DNA of 64,000 bases from Ananas comosus (lineage: Eukaryota; Streptophyta; Magnoliopsida; Poales; Bromeliaceae): NCBI RefSeq assembly GCF_001540865.1, contig NC_033630.1, forward strand, positions 8,613,586-8,677,585, given 5' to 3'. Both the position numbers and the translations under genes were made by a program. The notes beneath the pieces were generated by a model that ran no database searches, was not told the origin of the DNA, and saw only the letters and a list, made by a program, of their open reading frames with translations. The number at the start of each line of letters is the position of its first letter. The stretch's first letter is position 1. Shown here one piece after another: positions 26,128-38,696 of the stretch.

Positions 26128-27053
26128 ACATTGTGTGACCTGGAAACGTTTAACGCTCCAAGCTCACAAACTAAACATAAGGCTTGAAAAAGTGTAAAAG
26201 ACCTCCCAGCATCTGTCATAAGGCTGGACACCGAGCGTAGGGCTCTTAGCTCCAAAATTTGAGTCGTGATTCCAGAGGTTTCTCTTCCTGAATCCGACGA
26301 GAGCTCAACCTAAGACGTCTCACACCATAGCCATGTTGTAACTCAACCATGGCCTTGGTCTCCACCATGGTCATGTTGTAACTCAAACATGGCCATAGTC
26401 CGATGCAAAAAACGGTTGTGCTCCGCGCCCAAACGCGCGTGTCACAAACCATGGTCATGTGAAGGGGCTACCATGGCTATGCGTCACGTCAAGCATCTGA
26501 CGTACAAGGACTTCCCACAAAAACATTAATATCGAAGGGATATTTCGTAGGGTGCAGGAACCGACACAAGGGACTCGAACCTGGTCACCTCTTGTTCCAT
26601 CCCCTCGGGAGGAGAGGGAGAGAGAACTAAAGAAAAGAAAAAGAACCCTAAAAACTCCTAATTTGTGGAGAAAACGAAAGAAAAACGAAGAACCACCATA
26701 AAAGGGGTAACCTCTTCGTAACCTCTTCACTAACCGCGAACAAACTCCCATCCTGAAGTTGGGATCGACCTAGGATCGGAACAAACTTCGAAGATTTCTC
26801 TAATCAACGAACAAAGAGGAGAGATCTAGTACTAAGAGTACTAAAAACATATCTTTGGAATCTAACTCGTTTAGTCCCAAATAAATCCCCTAAAAACTAA
26901 TTTCCGAAAACTTCGGGTTAACTAGAATAATCTTGGAAACAAATCTAACCTAAACTTCCCTAAAATGAGAGAAAACCTCTAACTCTCTCCACAAGTGGAA
27001 CGTTCCACTCAAAAATGGGAAAAGAACCCAACCAATTACAAACTCAAATAATC
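26128..27053. repeat. Truncated 3' LTR (mirrored)
   Basis: It matches 18,557 to about 19,482 with few differences, including the palindromes at 26,320-26,470. It then breaks off after CAAATAATCA at 27,053 and is directly followed by the inverted terminus of another LTR. Confidence 0.8.
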
Positions 27054-27900
27054 ACAGTGCGGGGCCCTGGCCGTTTCCGGGAGGGCCATCGCACGGGTCT
27101 GGGCGGTATACAGTCGTGTATATTCCGCAGATGTTGTTGTCGCCTTTCATTTTAGTTCCTATTAGATGTTGATCTCTATAGTCTCGTGTTCATCTAGATA
27201 TTAGATATTGTTCCATGTACCTCTTTCGATTTGTTATTTTCATTTTTATATTCAATATGTTATAGCAGAGGTTTTTCCATGTGTTTTCCCACCAGAGATA
27301 TGTACTTTTGTTGAGAGTTGGAGAGGTTTTATTTTTGTAGCTCTCCATCTGGTGGATAGTTGAATAGTGAGCGACTTCTCGATCGTGCTTCGTTGCGGGA
27401 AGGGTGTCAGGGATCGGAGAGGGCCGCACCTTCCGAGACTTTCTTTTGTATTTTGTCTCCCGCACTATTGATATTAAATATCAAGGGTCACCCGTTAATG
27501 ACTGGAGTCGAGTTACGTGGTGATCCGGGGTTTTCTTTTCCCATTCATGCCATTCGTAGTTATTATTATTTCTATTGACGCCATACTTTCTTACGTACAA
27601 ATGATTCGAATGATATGGTATTTGTAATGCTACAGTTACAAAATGTAAATGAGAAAGTATTACTTTTTACAAGTTACGTATCCATTATACAGGGTTGTAC
27701 CGTTATTCATACACAGTACTGGACAAGATAGTTACATATTGCTCATACGAAATAGTACCGTTGGTTCATATGATACTACGTCATTCATTTGATAGTTCAC
27801 ATGATGTACAGAGTTGTGATACGATATTCGTACAGTTTTATTAGGTTAATGATTAGGATAGATCATCACTTACAGTAGAGGGCTAATTTACAGTAACACA
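27054..27900. mobile_element. Inverted LTR 3' portion (mirrored)
   Basis: The printed sequence from ACAGTGCGGGGCCC (27,054) rightwards is the reverse complement of 41,333 leftwards to about 40,550, for example the region with ATTGATATTAAATATCAAGG at 27,468. It is therefore a related LTR lying in the opposite orientation to its neighbours. Confidence 0.7.
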
Positions 27901-27929
27901 TTCCTTCACTTAAGAACTTTAGGCTCCTA

Positions 27930-30144
27930 ACATGAAGTAGGTCCTAGCTGATTGACAGCTCTCACACACATGGGAAACACCCTCAACCTTTACAGGCTTT
28001 GTGTTTTTCACGAAACCTCAACTCAGGTGCTCTCGTTTACTCCGTTTGACGTAGTAACCCGACTACAACGAGAGCCCCTGGCCAGAGACGTCCACTCTCT
28101 GGTCAAGGTGACCGACCAACATCGCCCCAACGTACTACGTTGGCCAGGGACCATCCCCCCCTGGCCAAGGGCTTGCACCAGGGTCGCTCTCTACGGTTTT
28201 TAACCGATTCAGGACTTTTAGCTCGAGAGCCCCTGGCCAGAGAGTCCACTCCTGGCCAGAGAGCTCCTGGCCAAAGGGCCCCTCTCTGGCCAAGGGCTTG
28301 CGCACGCGGGTTCCCTTCGAGAGCCCCTGGCCAGGGTTCAGCCCCTCTGGCCAGGGAGGCGCGCTTTTAACGGGTCACTCCCGTCACGTGTTCTCCCTTA
28401 CAACTCCCCGAAAATACGTTTTACCGAAAATAAACTCACCGACTCGGGAGAGAGAGGGAGTGTGAGAGAATAAGGTGAGAGGGAGTGAGAGTAAAGAGAG
28501 AACGAGGGAGAGAGAGAGAGATCTTTCCTTTCTTCCTCTTCTTCTTGTTCTTTCTCTGCTTCCTTTTCTTTTCCTTCTATTCCTTCCTCTTCTTCTTCCT
28601 CTAGTTCTCCTTCCGAAACTCGTGGAGGTAGAGGGAGAGGAGAAGGGTAACCACATCGAGAACTCCATTCGATGATTTGGAATCGAAACATTTGAATCCC
28701 AAAAAGCTAAAATACGGAACCTAACCCAGTTTACCTGGGATTCGATCGAAGATTTATTTAGTTAGGGTTCTTAGATCCCTAAATAACCCACCAAACGATA
28801 TCCACGTTTGGATCCCGAGGTTTTACCCCAAAAACATTTTCATACTCTAACCAGAGTAAACTTCGGAACTTTTGGGATAATTATCCAGTGTTTTGCGTCC
28901 CCGCTTCAGCTAAAGCCGTAAGCCACTTGGCTGCACTTCAAGAGCCGTTTTAGCCCGGCCCGATCACAACTAAGCTCGCTCCTTCCGATTTCGGAAAAGC
29001 ATTTTGAGCGGCTCTCTCTAAAGGCTTTGGAGATGCAGCTAATTTCCACCCCCCACAATAGGCTTTGAAAGCTTGAGGAAAGATACAGAATCTAACGTAA
29101 AATTAGAGTAGAGAAGTACAACATAACATCCTAACGTATCATCATGGTAAGGAATACGAAAGATTTACTATTGGATCACATGAACCTTGCGAACCATTGA
29201 TCTATCCACTCCTAACCCAGCCTTCCACCTAGGATACTACGATTCCTATCTCTACTTGGGCTACCCCCACAACTACTGTATCTTTCATCACAATAACAAT
29301 TTCTTTTTTGCTCACCGTAGGTTTGTAACTTACTATTGCTCACCGTAATTACATCACATAACTATGATCTCCAGCTACCTGGATCCCTATCCACCTAGGG
29401 AATCTTCTACGGAACACTTGTTACTTAAATCTGTTGGATTTATCGCAACGTACTTACAGCCCTTGTTTACTAGGGCGCTCTCTATAACTGGGATCTCCAT
29501 CCCATAGGAGTGAACCTCTCATATCTAGATCGAGTGTCAGACGCAAATCCTACCATATCGGTAGGTTAGGGGTGTACCTCCCCTAATAGCAGCTCATGAG
29601 GCTTCACAGCACGCTGATCCTGGTGAACCTCCAGGCCTGGTGTACCTCCAGGCGTCTGCCAGGGCCCGAACCCACGTGAACCTCGAGGGAGGGGTGAAAC
29701 CCTAAATTTCCAATCAGCACCCGCTCGGGATCCCGGAGCGGTGTCTAACCCATTTACCTTTCCAATTTCCAAATAATTACAGTAACTTGTAACGATAAGC
29801 TTGTACCTAGCTTAAACAATCGTACCATCGTTTGGAAATAATATACTACGTACGTAAGTATGAATACTAATACCCGTATCATCGTATCAAAAGGATAACA
29901 ACGTAAATGTCGAAAGTCTATGTATAGATAGATAGATAGACAACAATGAACACGGGTGAACCTGGATCACCCCTCTAGCCGTCTCAGCCGCCGGCTCGGG
30001 TGACCCTTGATACCTTCTATCAAGACAGCATGTGTAAGGACAGCAACTCGGAACCCGCCTGTCCCCTCCACTACAGGCAAGCCGCCAGGCAGCGGCGCCG
30101 GCTTAGTACGGTTTAACCATCACCAAAGCCCCGCCCCGCACTGT
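27930..30144. mobile_element. 5' LTR of second gypsy copy (mirrored)
   Basis: The LTR 3' end is at 30,144 (complement GGGGCGTGACA). A primer-binding site TGGTATCAGAGC follows at 30,153-30,164. The TCTGGCCAGG motif cluster at 28,070-28,360, the GA/CT-rich tract at 28,440-28,620 and the GGCTCGGGTGACCCTTGATA motif at 29,994 align with the LTR at 38,697-41,333. The usual LTR start was not found, so the left end is truncated or replaced. Confidence 0.6.
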
Positions 30145-33100
30145 CAGAAAACACCATAGTCTCGTTATTCTCGTTCATTTCTCTCAAATCCTACTGGATC
30201 CTCTGGGATCCAACCATTCGGAATTCCAATATCCACGCACTCGCCTTGTATTTGGATATCGCTACCGCCTTCAATTAAGCTAACCCAGCTTCAACCATAT
30301 CCAGAGATCAACGCTAATCTCTGCCTAAACTCAACATACTCAAGAACTGAACTCCACCAACACAGCCGCCGGCTGCTGTACTACGGTTCTCAGATCCTGC
30401 TCATGCGAACACACGAAGGCAGACTAAAAACAACAACTCAGCAGTACACAGCATTAAGGCTGCTCCTTCAACCAATTTCACTAATTGGTTCACCAACGTA
30501 AAGTCCTCGATACCGTGGCTTCTCCGCGGGTTCATGCTCTAGATGAGGCCGTGGTGGTGGGCTCCACGGGCTCGTCTGCCTCGGCTCGTACTACCTAGCC
30601 GACGTCCACGTTCACTGGCGCAACTGGTTACACCACGTCGCGGTTCTCTGGGCTAAGCTCTCCGAGGTCCTCGAATACCTCGCCGTCGAGCGCCATCGCG
30701 GACGCTGTCACCGACTCCCGCTACCAGGCGGGCGCGGGAGCTGGGCACATGGGCTCCACCGCCTCCCACTCCCATAATGCCGCCAAGGCCACTGCCGTGC
30801 GGGTGGCGGTCGATAGCGTGGTGTCCGCCGTAGCCCTAGCCGATGTGGGCTACACAGCCGGCTTCTACACCTTCCTCTCGCGCGCAACCGCCGAGAATAG
30901 TTCAAGTTCTTCAAGGTAGGTGGTTGAAAGTTCCCGCTCTTCCACCTTGGCCTCTACCAGCTCAGAACCTAACTGAACTACCTTTGGGAGAAGCTATTAA
31001 ACGCATGGAACCTCTCCCTATTTCAGATGGAGCGGTGGGTAACAAACCTCTTGCGCCGCTTCCACACCACCTTCGCGCAATCTGCCCTAGCCGAAGGGCC
31101 GGAAGGCGGCTACAACACCCTCCTTAAGTTCGCCCTCTACAAGCGGTTGATAAAGGGGCTATGTGACTTCGCCTTCGAGTTCCTCTTTAAGGCGTTCAAC
31201 CTCGTTCCCCTGGCGCGTCACCGCCTCATACTTGTTCTTAAGAGGGTGTAGTATCTAACACAGGGCCTACAACAGTTCCTACTGGCCCTGACCCGGCTCA
31301 CCAAGAACGCTCCTGAAGCCGGCCCTTAGATGTTCCGGCACGTTTATGAATTCGAGTGCTGGAAACGACTCCAGAAACTAGCTCGCGATACCCGCCTCGT
31401 GCCTCTGCGGGTGCAAGCCCTCTTCGCACTCGAAAACCGCCTCAGGTTCCTGTTCCCGTTCTTTGCGGTTCCGCCGCCATCAAGCCCCCCTGTCTGTGCA
31501 ATGTTCTTCGGGGGCTTCATACGCGCGTGAGTTGTCTACTCGCCACCTCACGCCGCTACGTACTATACGCCGCCTCTGGTGGACCAGAGCGCGACACTTG
31601 TTCTGGCTCCGTTCACAATGTTTACACCCGTCGGCCCTGTGAAGTAAGCTCTAACGGGCCCTCCTTCTCGGAGTGGACGGGGGAGCTAACGTAGCCGCGG
31701 CCGCTAAGGCCGAGTGATACCTCCTCGAAGCGGCTGTCGGCACAGCTGACCTGCGCGCTACTACGGCGCAGTTAGACTTCACTGCGCTAGCCGGGGCTCG
31801 CCTGCCCATAAGCGGCGAATCCAGGTTCGACTCCTTGGACGCCTCCGCCTCCTCGTAGCGGAACACCGTCCATACCAAAATTAATTGCCTCAAGCGAGGT
31901 CCCGAAATAAACTATGTCCTCGGTACGTAAGTAAGTATTCATCTAGTAAGCGTGCGTACGTACCGTATGTATATCTTCACTCACCGTTCACCGCTCATCT
32001 CCCGGGACCCAGCTGTAAATTATGGATGAGCCTCACGCGGAGCACAGGCCACGTTTATCCGCCTACCTAATACGGTTAGGCCTGCAACCTTGAGTGCTTT
32101 AATCTCCGCATGCTACAGTATAACCCATATCTGACCGAAAGCTTCATAATACGTCCACTAGTGCAAGGCACTCGGTCCTGTTCTTCTTAAGTGGATAGTT
32201 CGAACCGTCCCGAGCACGAAGCAGCGCTGCCACAGCCGCTGTTCCCGTTCTTACAACCACTCGTTGCCAACACGTCGCAAAAACCGTTGGCAACATCTTC
32301 ACCTAGCTCATCGAGGGTGCAACCTCCTCTATAGCCACCACGTTCTCAAAGGCCTGCACAAGGGATGCCTCAACGGCCCCTATGGTGGCCTAGCCCTCTA
32401 GCTCAAGCAGTATCTGAACCAAGGGCCATGGCGTGGCTAGAGCTTCCGAGGTATGGCTTACCGCGGCCGTCTTAACTTCCTCAACTCCTCAGTTGACGTT
32501 CTGGAAGAGCTGTTCGTTAAATAGGCCGGTTCACATAGTGGCACCCCTCGGGGCCACAATAAACATGCCTTCTTCCTGCCTAGCAAGGCTGAGACACACC
32601 TAATAGCTCTTAATTTGTCTCAGTACTAGTTCTTGTTCATGGGTGATGGGGCTTAGCTACTGGACAAGCTAGTCAACGTTCCCAGCACACACATGAGTTT
32701 CTATCTAAACGTTAGGCCGATAGTGGTTAACTTTTAATTCGGCCTCCTACACGTCTTCTGGCGCAAAACGTGCGCCATACCTGTGATGCTTAAGTGCCAG
32801 TACGGTAAACCTGAGTGCTTACGAGGTCGCCGTAAATACCTGAACTACTTGGCACAGAAGTTTTTCATAAACCTAGCTAAACAGCACCAAAAGTATCTGC
32901 TGTATAACCAGATAAGCGCATCGCTTCTCCTAGTACGGCTCGTAAATTCTTATCACGAAGTTCAGGAAGCCCTCCTCTTCGATATACGATTCGACTTCTT
33001 CACACTGAAGACCGAAGCGCTCCAACGGAAGAATCCCGTACACTAAAGGCGTCCACCTCAAAGACATCTGGGCTCCTTTCAACTCCGTTAGTTCCTAACC

Positions 33101-33384
33101 GGCGCGGGCTGCTTACAGTGCCTCCAAGCTTCGAAGCACCCGAATCGCCCGATAATATCCGCCAAACACCCTCCGAAAAGTTTCTATCATTAAGGTAAAT
33201 GAGCAAACTGGGTCTTTCCGTGGTTCAAACAAACCTCGCTTCTCATGCTAGCCTCAAAGTTTCTCAACTTCGTCTCTAACTGAAGCTGAGGCAACGAGCG
33301 AGATGGCCACGTCCCGCTTCTGAAGCACCAGATATCACTACGGAGGATAGAACCCAACCCCACACACAACTACGTTTGCCCTTC
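30145..33384. pseudogene. Ty3/gypsy gag-pol, second copy (mirrored)
   Basis: It runs parallel to 20,973-24,225. The complement gives protease LFDTGA near 31,903-31,920 (intact DTG here), and reverse transcriptase VVFIDDILVYS near 32,885-32,917. The match to the first copy stops at about 33,384 because a copia element follows. The remainder of pol resumes at about 38,290. Confidence 0.7.
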
Positions 33385-33387
33385 ACA

Positions 33388-34143
33388 TTCTATACCTAGG
33401 GCTCCTAGATTTTCCATTCATTGTGGATCTCCCCCCACTTATCCACATTTTTGCCGTTTGAGCTTTTAGAGCCACGTTTATTTTATTTCATCGCCTTTTA
33501 TTTTGTAGTGTGGCTCTTAAATTGCACCCTTTTGAGGTTTAGCCTCACTTTTCGGGTGCCCTGGCTAGTGCGCTTCTTTTAGGTGATTCTTTTGAACTCA
33601 TGTTCACTAAAACTGTTTTTATGTGCTGAGTTAAATAGCTAAAGAACAACTACCACTAGAAGCGGCCAGGAGCTAGCTATCCTTAGGTGGTTGGCTGGAA
33701 CGACGTTGAGGAGCGTCGCAGTTGCGGAGTTGAGGAGCTTCGCAGGTGGCTTAGGAGCCGAAGTGCGCTTTAGGTGCGCGGCTTGCAGGAAGGCCTCGAA
33801 CATCTTAGCTTCTAAACACTACTAAATTGGAAACTTATGGTATTCGATACTCCCAAACAGAAGATTAGTTTATAGTTGAACTAAGAGCTTCTTCTAGAGC
33901 TCATTTTAGCTTCTTAGTGCAGCTAACAACTAAAAGGGCTTTGAACAATACACTTATCTTAGTAGTTTTGCTTTTTTATTCAAAGATCCCAAATCTTAGT
34001 CATTTATAAGTTTCGGAATTTGAAAATCTACTGGGTGTATCGAATAAATATACAAATCTTCTGAATCTTCATCTAACAAAACAACCCCACATATCCCCCG
34101 GCTCTAAAGTACAAAATATGGTAAACTTTGTGTCTTTAGTTGT
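33388..34143. repeat. Copia LTR, left copy (mirrored)
   Basis: Direct repeat of 37,049-37,737 with scattered substitutions. This copy extends about 70 bases further at its right side, up to the polypurine tract near 34,160, so the right-hand copy has lost its outer end or was recombined. Confidence 0.8.
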
Positions 34144-34149
34144 TTAAAA

Positions 34150-37020
34150 CTTAAATACTTAAGAGGGGGAACTAGTGAAACTTATGCATGTTAAAATAGT
34201 AAGGCAAGTCAGTATTCTGCTTCTGTCTAAAGTTTTTTTCTTAGTTTTCATAGTCGAAAAAGAGCATTCTTCCGTGAGGTTCGTTTCGCTCATTTTAGTA
34301 GTTGTTACTCGTTTTATATTGCAAATGGTGGGTTTGAAACTTAGGATCTACCAGGGTAGTTTAGGTACACTTCATTAAGATTTACAAATCTACAGGGATT
34401 CACTAAGTCTAAGAATACACGTCTGGATCAAACAAAGGGGTTAACTGTCAGGGGTGTATATCACAAGAGAAACTTCAGTTAGAATCCATGTGGAGATTGT
34501 TGGAGGAAGAATCAATAGAACCTATCGAGGAATTTCAAATACACTGGATCAGCAAGTACGGTATTGCAGAGTCAAAGATTACTGCGGTCCAATGTTACAA
34601 GTCAGCTTCTTGATTCTTGATGTATTGTCAATAAAACTCTAAATTACGGGAAATTCTTTTCTAACAGTAATGCTCAGTGTACCGTAAGAAATAGCCTTTT
34701 TAAGTATCTTATGGGTAGTAGTGTGTCAACCGAATACGAACGTTCTAATCTAAAGTCGGGGAGTTGTATCTTTTGTAGTAAGTTTCATCCCGGTAGACTC
34801 TATCAGTGACAAGGAAAAGGTTGTTAAAAACTACTGGCTGGCAGAGGTTTTTGTTGTTCAGGAGGTCTCTAAAACAAGTTTCTTCATTTGGTTAAAAATA
34901 GAGGCCAGTACACCGCCCTTGTCGGTGATAGGTCTATGGTACTTCATAATAACATTCGTACTTCGCTTCACACTTACTGATCCGTACCCTTCTCAAGTGG
35001 AAACGCGTGGGTTTGGAATGCACAAAACCCAACGCAACTAAGTGAACGAAAACCATGAGCACCGAACAGCTGCTAAACTTAACTAAAGGAGAAGTATACG
35101 AGGAAGAAACCAAAGGTACGAACAAAACGGAAACCGAAGCCTCATAAACCACAGGTTCAATCAGAGAAGAATACAAGATGGAAGAAACCTCAGTGTCAAC
35201 TGAAGCTACAGCAAAATCCTAATGAAAAGTACCCACGATAACTCGAGAAAGGGAAAACCATCGTCTTAAAGAAATACACAGGATTTTGTGGTGTTTATAC
35301 TGTTCAAAACAATCGGTTTAATAAAAATCCTCTCTGCTTGAATGGTATTTCAAATCCTTGTCGTCAACTGCTCAAAGGTAGTAGAAAGAAGCAATGAACT
35401 AGTTATATACAGGCAAGTATTGGTTCAGGTTCAAATAAACAAACTGGTTCAGGTTCGTAGAACAGATCAAACGAGCTCGGTCTACTTTTAACCAAGTTTA
35501 GGCTGAAGTCAACTTACTAGCAGAACCACTTAAGGTATAAACGAAGAGATCGAAGACTCAAAACGAACCATTCTTTTAACTACAAGAGGTGGACTCAGAG
35601 GAAAAGAAAAAGTTCATTGCTTGTGAAGAGTTCATTTCTCAACATTCGGAACCAGTTGGGTAGAGAAAGAACGAGATCTAGGAAACAATCACTCCGGTTA
35701 AAACTTAAAAGAACAAGGTTGAGTACATCTGAAGCGGCGTCAGAGAATAATACAAATCGGTAGAAGAAACTAAGTTGTTGTTTAACAACCATACGACGCT
35801 GGTACAGTAGAAGCAGGCTAAGAAGTAGACTACTCAAGAGGCTTCTACTGAAGAGTACATATCTACAGTATCTCTAGCTCAGTCGTCTACGATTTGTGTA
35901 CATTCAACTTAGGACACGTTTGTCACGGCAGCGTAAATGTAGGAGAAGTGAGCTTCACCTTAGCAGTCTACTCCTCAGCAGGGTTCATTATCGAACGTAG
36001 CGAAAGAAGAAGTTGCTGAAAAATAATCCTGTCAGTCTACGCTATACCGGTTTCGGGGATGTGAACATCGTAACTTAAACTGGAAGTGGCGAAAAGAAGA
36101 GAAAACATCTCAGGAAAACTTTCAATAGCCTAAAAGACATAAAACTACTCCTTCTTCTTCTGCTGGGGGGAAATCTAAACGAACAGAACCTTCTTCATCT
36201 GAAGCCTCCTTTGAAGAAAGATTTCAAGGCTGCTTTGAAGAAACAATCTTCACGATCAACGAAAAGTTTCAGGAGGTTCCAAACGAGGCTGAGACTTAGA
36301 CTACTTCAACTTCACTGTAGAGGAAAACAACTAAAATCTCGGTAAGGACTTCGAAATCTTTTTCTGAACCTTCTTCTACTTAATCTTCCTTTTCAGTAAA
36401 GTATTCAAACTTCTCGTGGATGATTAATAAGATGGAACTCAAGTAGTCCTACAAACTGGCAAAGTTATCGGCGTTGGAATCCTGCTTTAGCAAGCCCTTC
36501 CCAAGAGTTTTAAAAAGCTTGTTAAAACTTTAGCCCTTAAAAGAGCGGGTTTAATCGTGTGCACAAATGTTACAGAACGTTTGCTCATATCATGATCCAT
36601 TTTCTAAGTACAAGAAGGTATGCTTACCTTAGTTTAGATGATCATTCGTAAACGTTAAAAACTTAGAATTGGTTCGAATATGGGAACACACATTGAGCGT
36701 TTCACAGGGTTTAGAGAAACCGCCAAAGCGTGCGATTCTGCGCTCTTTTAAGTCAAACTAAATTTCGTAACTTATTTCGTAACTATGGAAAGGGCAACTT
36801 GCTTCTATTAAGTAAAAGGAGAAAGCAGGTAAATAAAGATCCAAAGCCTGGCCATTGTAAGAGCTGTTGAAGCCATCCTACAAAGGTGGGCTTAAGTTAC
36901 CGAACGGTATGGGCGAGCAGCTATCATTATTCTTTGCGGGAGTATGCCTGAAAGGTTATTCGCATTAATCACGGTAGCTTTTCGCCCCCAGCTAACTACA
37001 ATGGCGGGAGTCGGTACATA
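34150..37020. pseudogene. Copia gag and partial pol (mirrored, read right to left)
   Basis: Backwards reading from 37,016 gives a start MAEGGNINRPPLFDGTNYA and then YWKVRMRAFL, the typical gag N-terminus of SIRE-like copia elements. Further left, about 34,855 to 34,805, it gives SGGLVVFGDGRSSKIVGKG, like the segment between protease and integrase. The catalytic core regions of integrase and reverse transcriptase are not seen. The frame was only spot-checked. Confidence 0.7.
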
Positions 37021-37048
37021 ATGTTGGATATGGGAGAGACTATGGTGA

Positions 37049-37737
37049 ACATTCTATACCTAAAACTCCTAGATTTTCTATTCATTGTGGATCTCCCCCC
37101 ACTTATCCACATTTTTGTCGTTTGAGCTTTTAGAGCCACGTTTATTTTGTTTCATCGCCTTTTATTTTGTCGTGTGGCTCTTAAATTGCACTCTTTTGAG
37201 GTTTAGCCTCACTTTTTGGGTGCCCTGGCTAGTGCGCTTCTTTTAGGTGATTCTTTTGAACTCATGTTCACTAAAACTGTTTTTATGTGCTGAATTAAAT
37301 GGCTAAAGAACAACTACCACTAGAAGCGGCTAGGAGCTAGCTATCCTTAGGCGGTTGGCTGGAACAACGTTGAGGAGCGTCGCAGTTGTGGAGTTGAGGA
37401 GCTTCGCAGGTGGCTTAGGAGCCGAAGTGCGCTTTAGGTGCGTGGCTTGGAGGAAGGCCTCGAACATCTTAACTTCTAAACACTACTAAATTGGAAACTT
37501 ATGGTATTCGATACTCCCAAACAGAAGATTAGTTTGTAGTTGAACTAAGAGCTTCTTCTAGAGTTCATTTTAACTTCTTAGTGCAGCTAACAATTAAAAG
37601 GGCTTTGAACAATACACTTATCTTAGTAGTTTTGCTTTTTTGTTCAAAGATCCCTAATCTTAGTCATTTATAAGTTTCGGAATTTGAAAATCTACTGGGT
37701 GTATCGAATAAATATACAAATCTTCTGAATCTTCATC
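37049..37737. repeat. Copia LTR, right copy (mirrored)
   Basis: About 690 bases that match 33,388-34,074. The backwards reading ends in ..TCTTACA at 37,049, followed by AG and the primer-binding site. Confidence 0.8.
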
Positions 37738-37740
37738 TGA

Positions 37741-38285
37741 TCCTAACGTTTTTCAAGAAAAACTTTTGGACACAGCAGGAGTCTCTGGCCAGAAGAGCTC
37801 CTCTGGCCAGACACTCTTTGGCCAGAGAGTTCACTCCTTGGCCAGGGAGCGACGCACTGGTTTTAGTGTTGCAAGCCCTTGGCTAGAGAGTTCGAACTCT
37901 GGCCAGGGAACGACGCGCTGTCTTTATGGTTCCGAGCCCTTGGCCAGAGAGTAGAGTCCCCTGGCCAACGTAGTTTCGAGTGCGTCACTCCTGGAATCCT
38001 CTTGGCCAGAGAACTGGAGTCCCTGGCCAGGGACTTGTGTCTTTTCAAGTCATTTTATAAAAATTTTGTTAGATTCGGAAGACTTGAATAAGATTATTTT
38101 TTAGAAGTGGTGTTTACTAGAAAAGGAGTATGGAATCCACGGCTTGAAATGCTCACTTAGAAAAAGGAAGTTAAATCTAGAAAAGAAGTTAGAAGGCGTT
38201 GGTTGAAAATTCCGAGGTAAGTTGTAATGCTTTAGGCGGTTGGATATTTTAGGAATTGTCCTTCCACTAACGGATGCGTAGGGCA
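37741..38285. repeat. Cluster of TCTGGCCAG motifs (mirrored)
   Basis: At least ten TGGCCA-centred motifs occur at 37,780-38,030, similar in kind to those in the gypsy LTRs at 28,070 and 38,850. It lies between the copia element and the resumed gypsy pol. Positions 38,040-38,285 hold nothing recognisable. Confidence 0.5.
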
Positions 38286-38696
38286 GTCGACTTCTCGATA
38301 CTTTTCTTGATGGGATAGGTACTAAACCTCGATCGCCGCCACTAAAAGCGGAATTTCGACACCTCCGTGATAAATATACCACGGGTGACACTCTAGATAT
38401 GGCTGGTGTCCTCGAATTTCATGAACAAATGAGTCTTCCTCGAGTTATACGCAGTCGCCGCCACCAACCTCGACAATTTCCTAATACTACAGCTATAAGA
38501 GATGGTGGGGCCCTTCCGTTTACACCAGCGCCTACGCGACTCATCCTTCAGCCGCTTCTTAGAGCGAAAACTATAATGGGTCGTTTGTGGGGATACTGCC
38601 CTATACTTTGCTGACCTAGAGCTTCGCCAAGGAGGGCTCTAGGGTCGGGTCAACTACCGTGAGCAACAGGTTGGCTGGAACAACCTCTCCTAGTTT
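38286..38696. pseudogene. Gypsy pol fragment, continuation after copia insertion (mirrored)
   Basis: ATACTTTTCTTGATGGGAT at 38,299 and the next 340 bases match 24,265-24,510. The downstream integrase part seen at 24,700-26,100 is missing here; the fragment runs into an LTR start at 38,697. Confidence 0.6.

Larger units (their letters stand above)
18557..27053. mobile_element. Ty3/gypsy element with long LTRs, Tekay/Del-like (mirrored)
   Basis: Complemented in place, a 5' LTR of about 2.4 kb (18,557-20,972) starts TGTAACACACTGG and ends GTAACA. A primer-binding site TGGTATCAGAGCC follows at 20,981-20,993, then about 5.1 kb of gag-pol and a 3' LTR starting at 26,128. The 3' LTR stops at 27,053, where it is joined to an inverted end of another LTR. 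LTR length, primer type and protein motifs fit the Tekay/Del chromovirus group. The assignment to that group is by family resemblance, not a search. Confidence 0.8.
33385..37740. mobile_element. Ty1/copia element, SIRE-like, nested in gypsy pol (mirrored)
   Basis: Read backwards (right to left) it has a 5' LTR (37,737 to 37,049) ending CA, two bases, a primer-binding site TGGTATCAGAG (37,046 to 37,036), a gag start at 37,016, and about 2.9 kb of gag and early pol. A polypurine tract GGGGGAGA near 34,168 and a 3' LTR (about 34,143 to 33,388) follow. Backwards reading of 33,395-33,450 gives the CTATTCACCCCCCTCTAGG motif common near SIRE-type LTR ends. The internal region is too short for integrase, reverse transcriptase and RNase H, so the copy is deleted and non-autonomous. 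Confidence 0.8.

Noticed and set aside
28384..28691. Arginine/glutamate-rich and serine/leucine-rich frames on both strands
   Set aside because: They come from a simple GA/CT-rich tract in a mirrored LTR; low-complexity composition in all frames.
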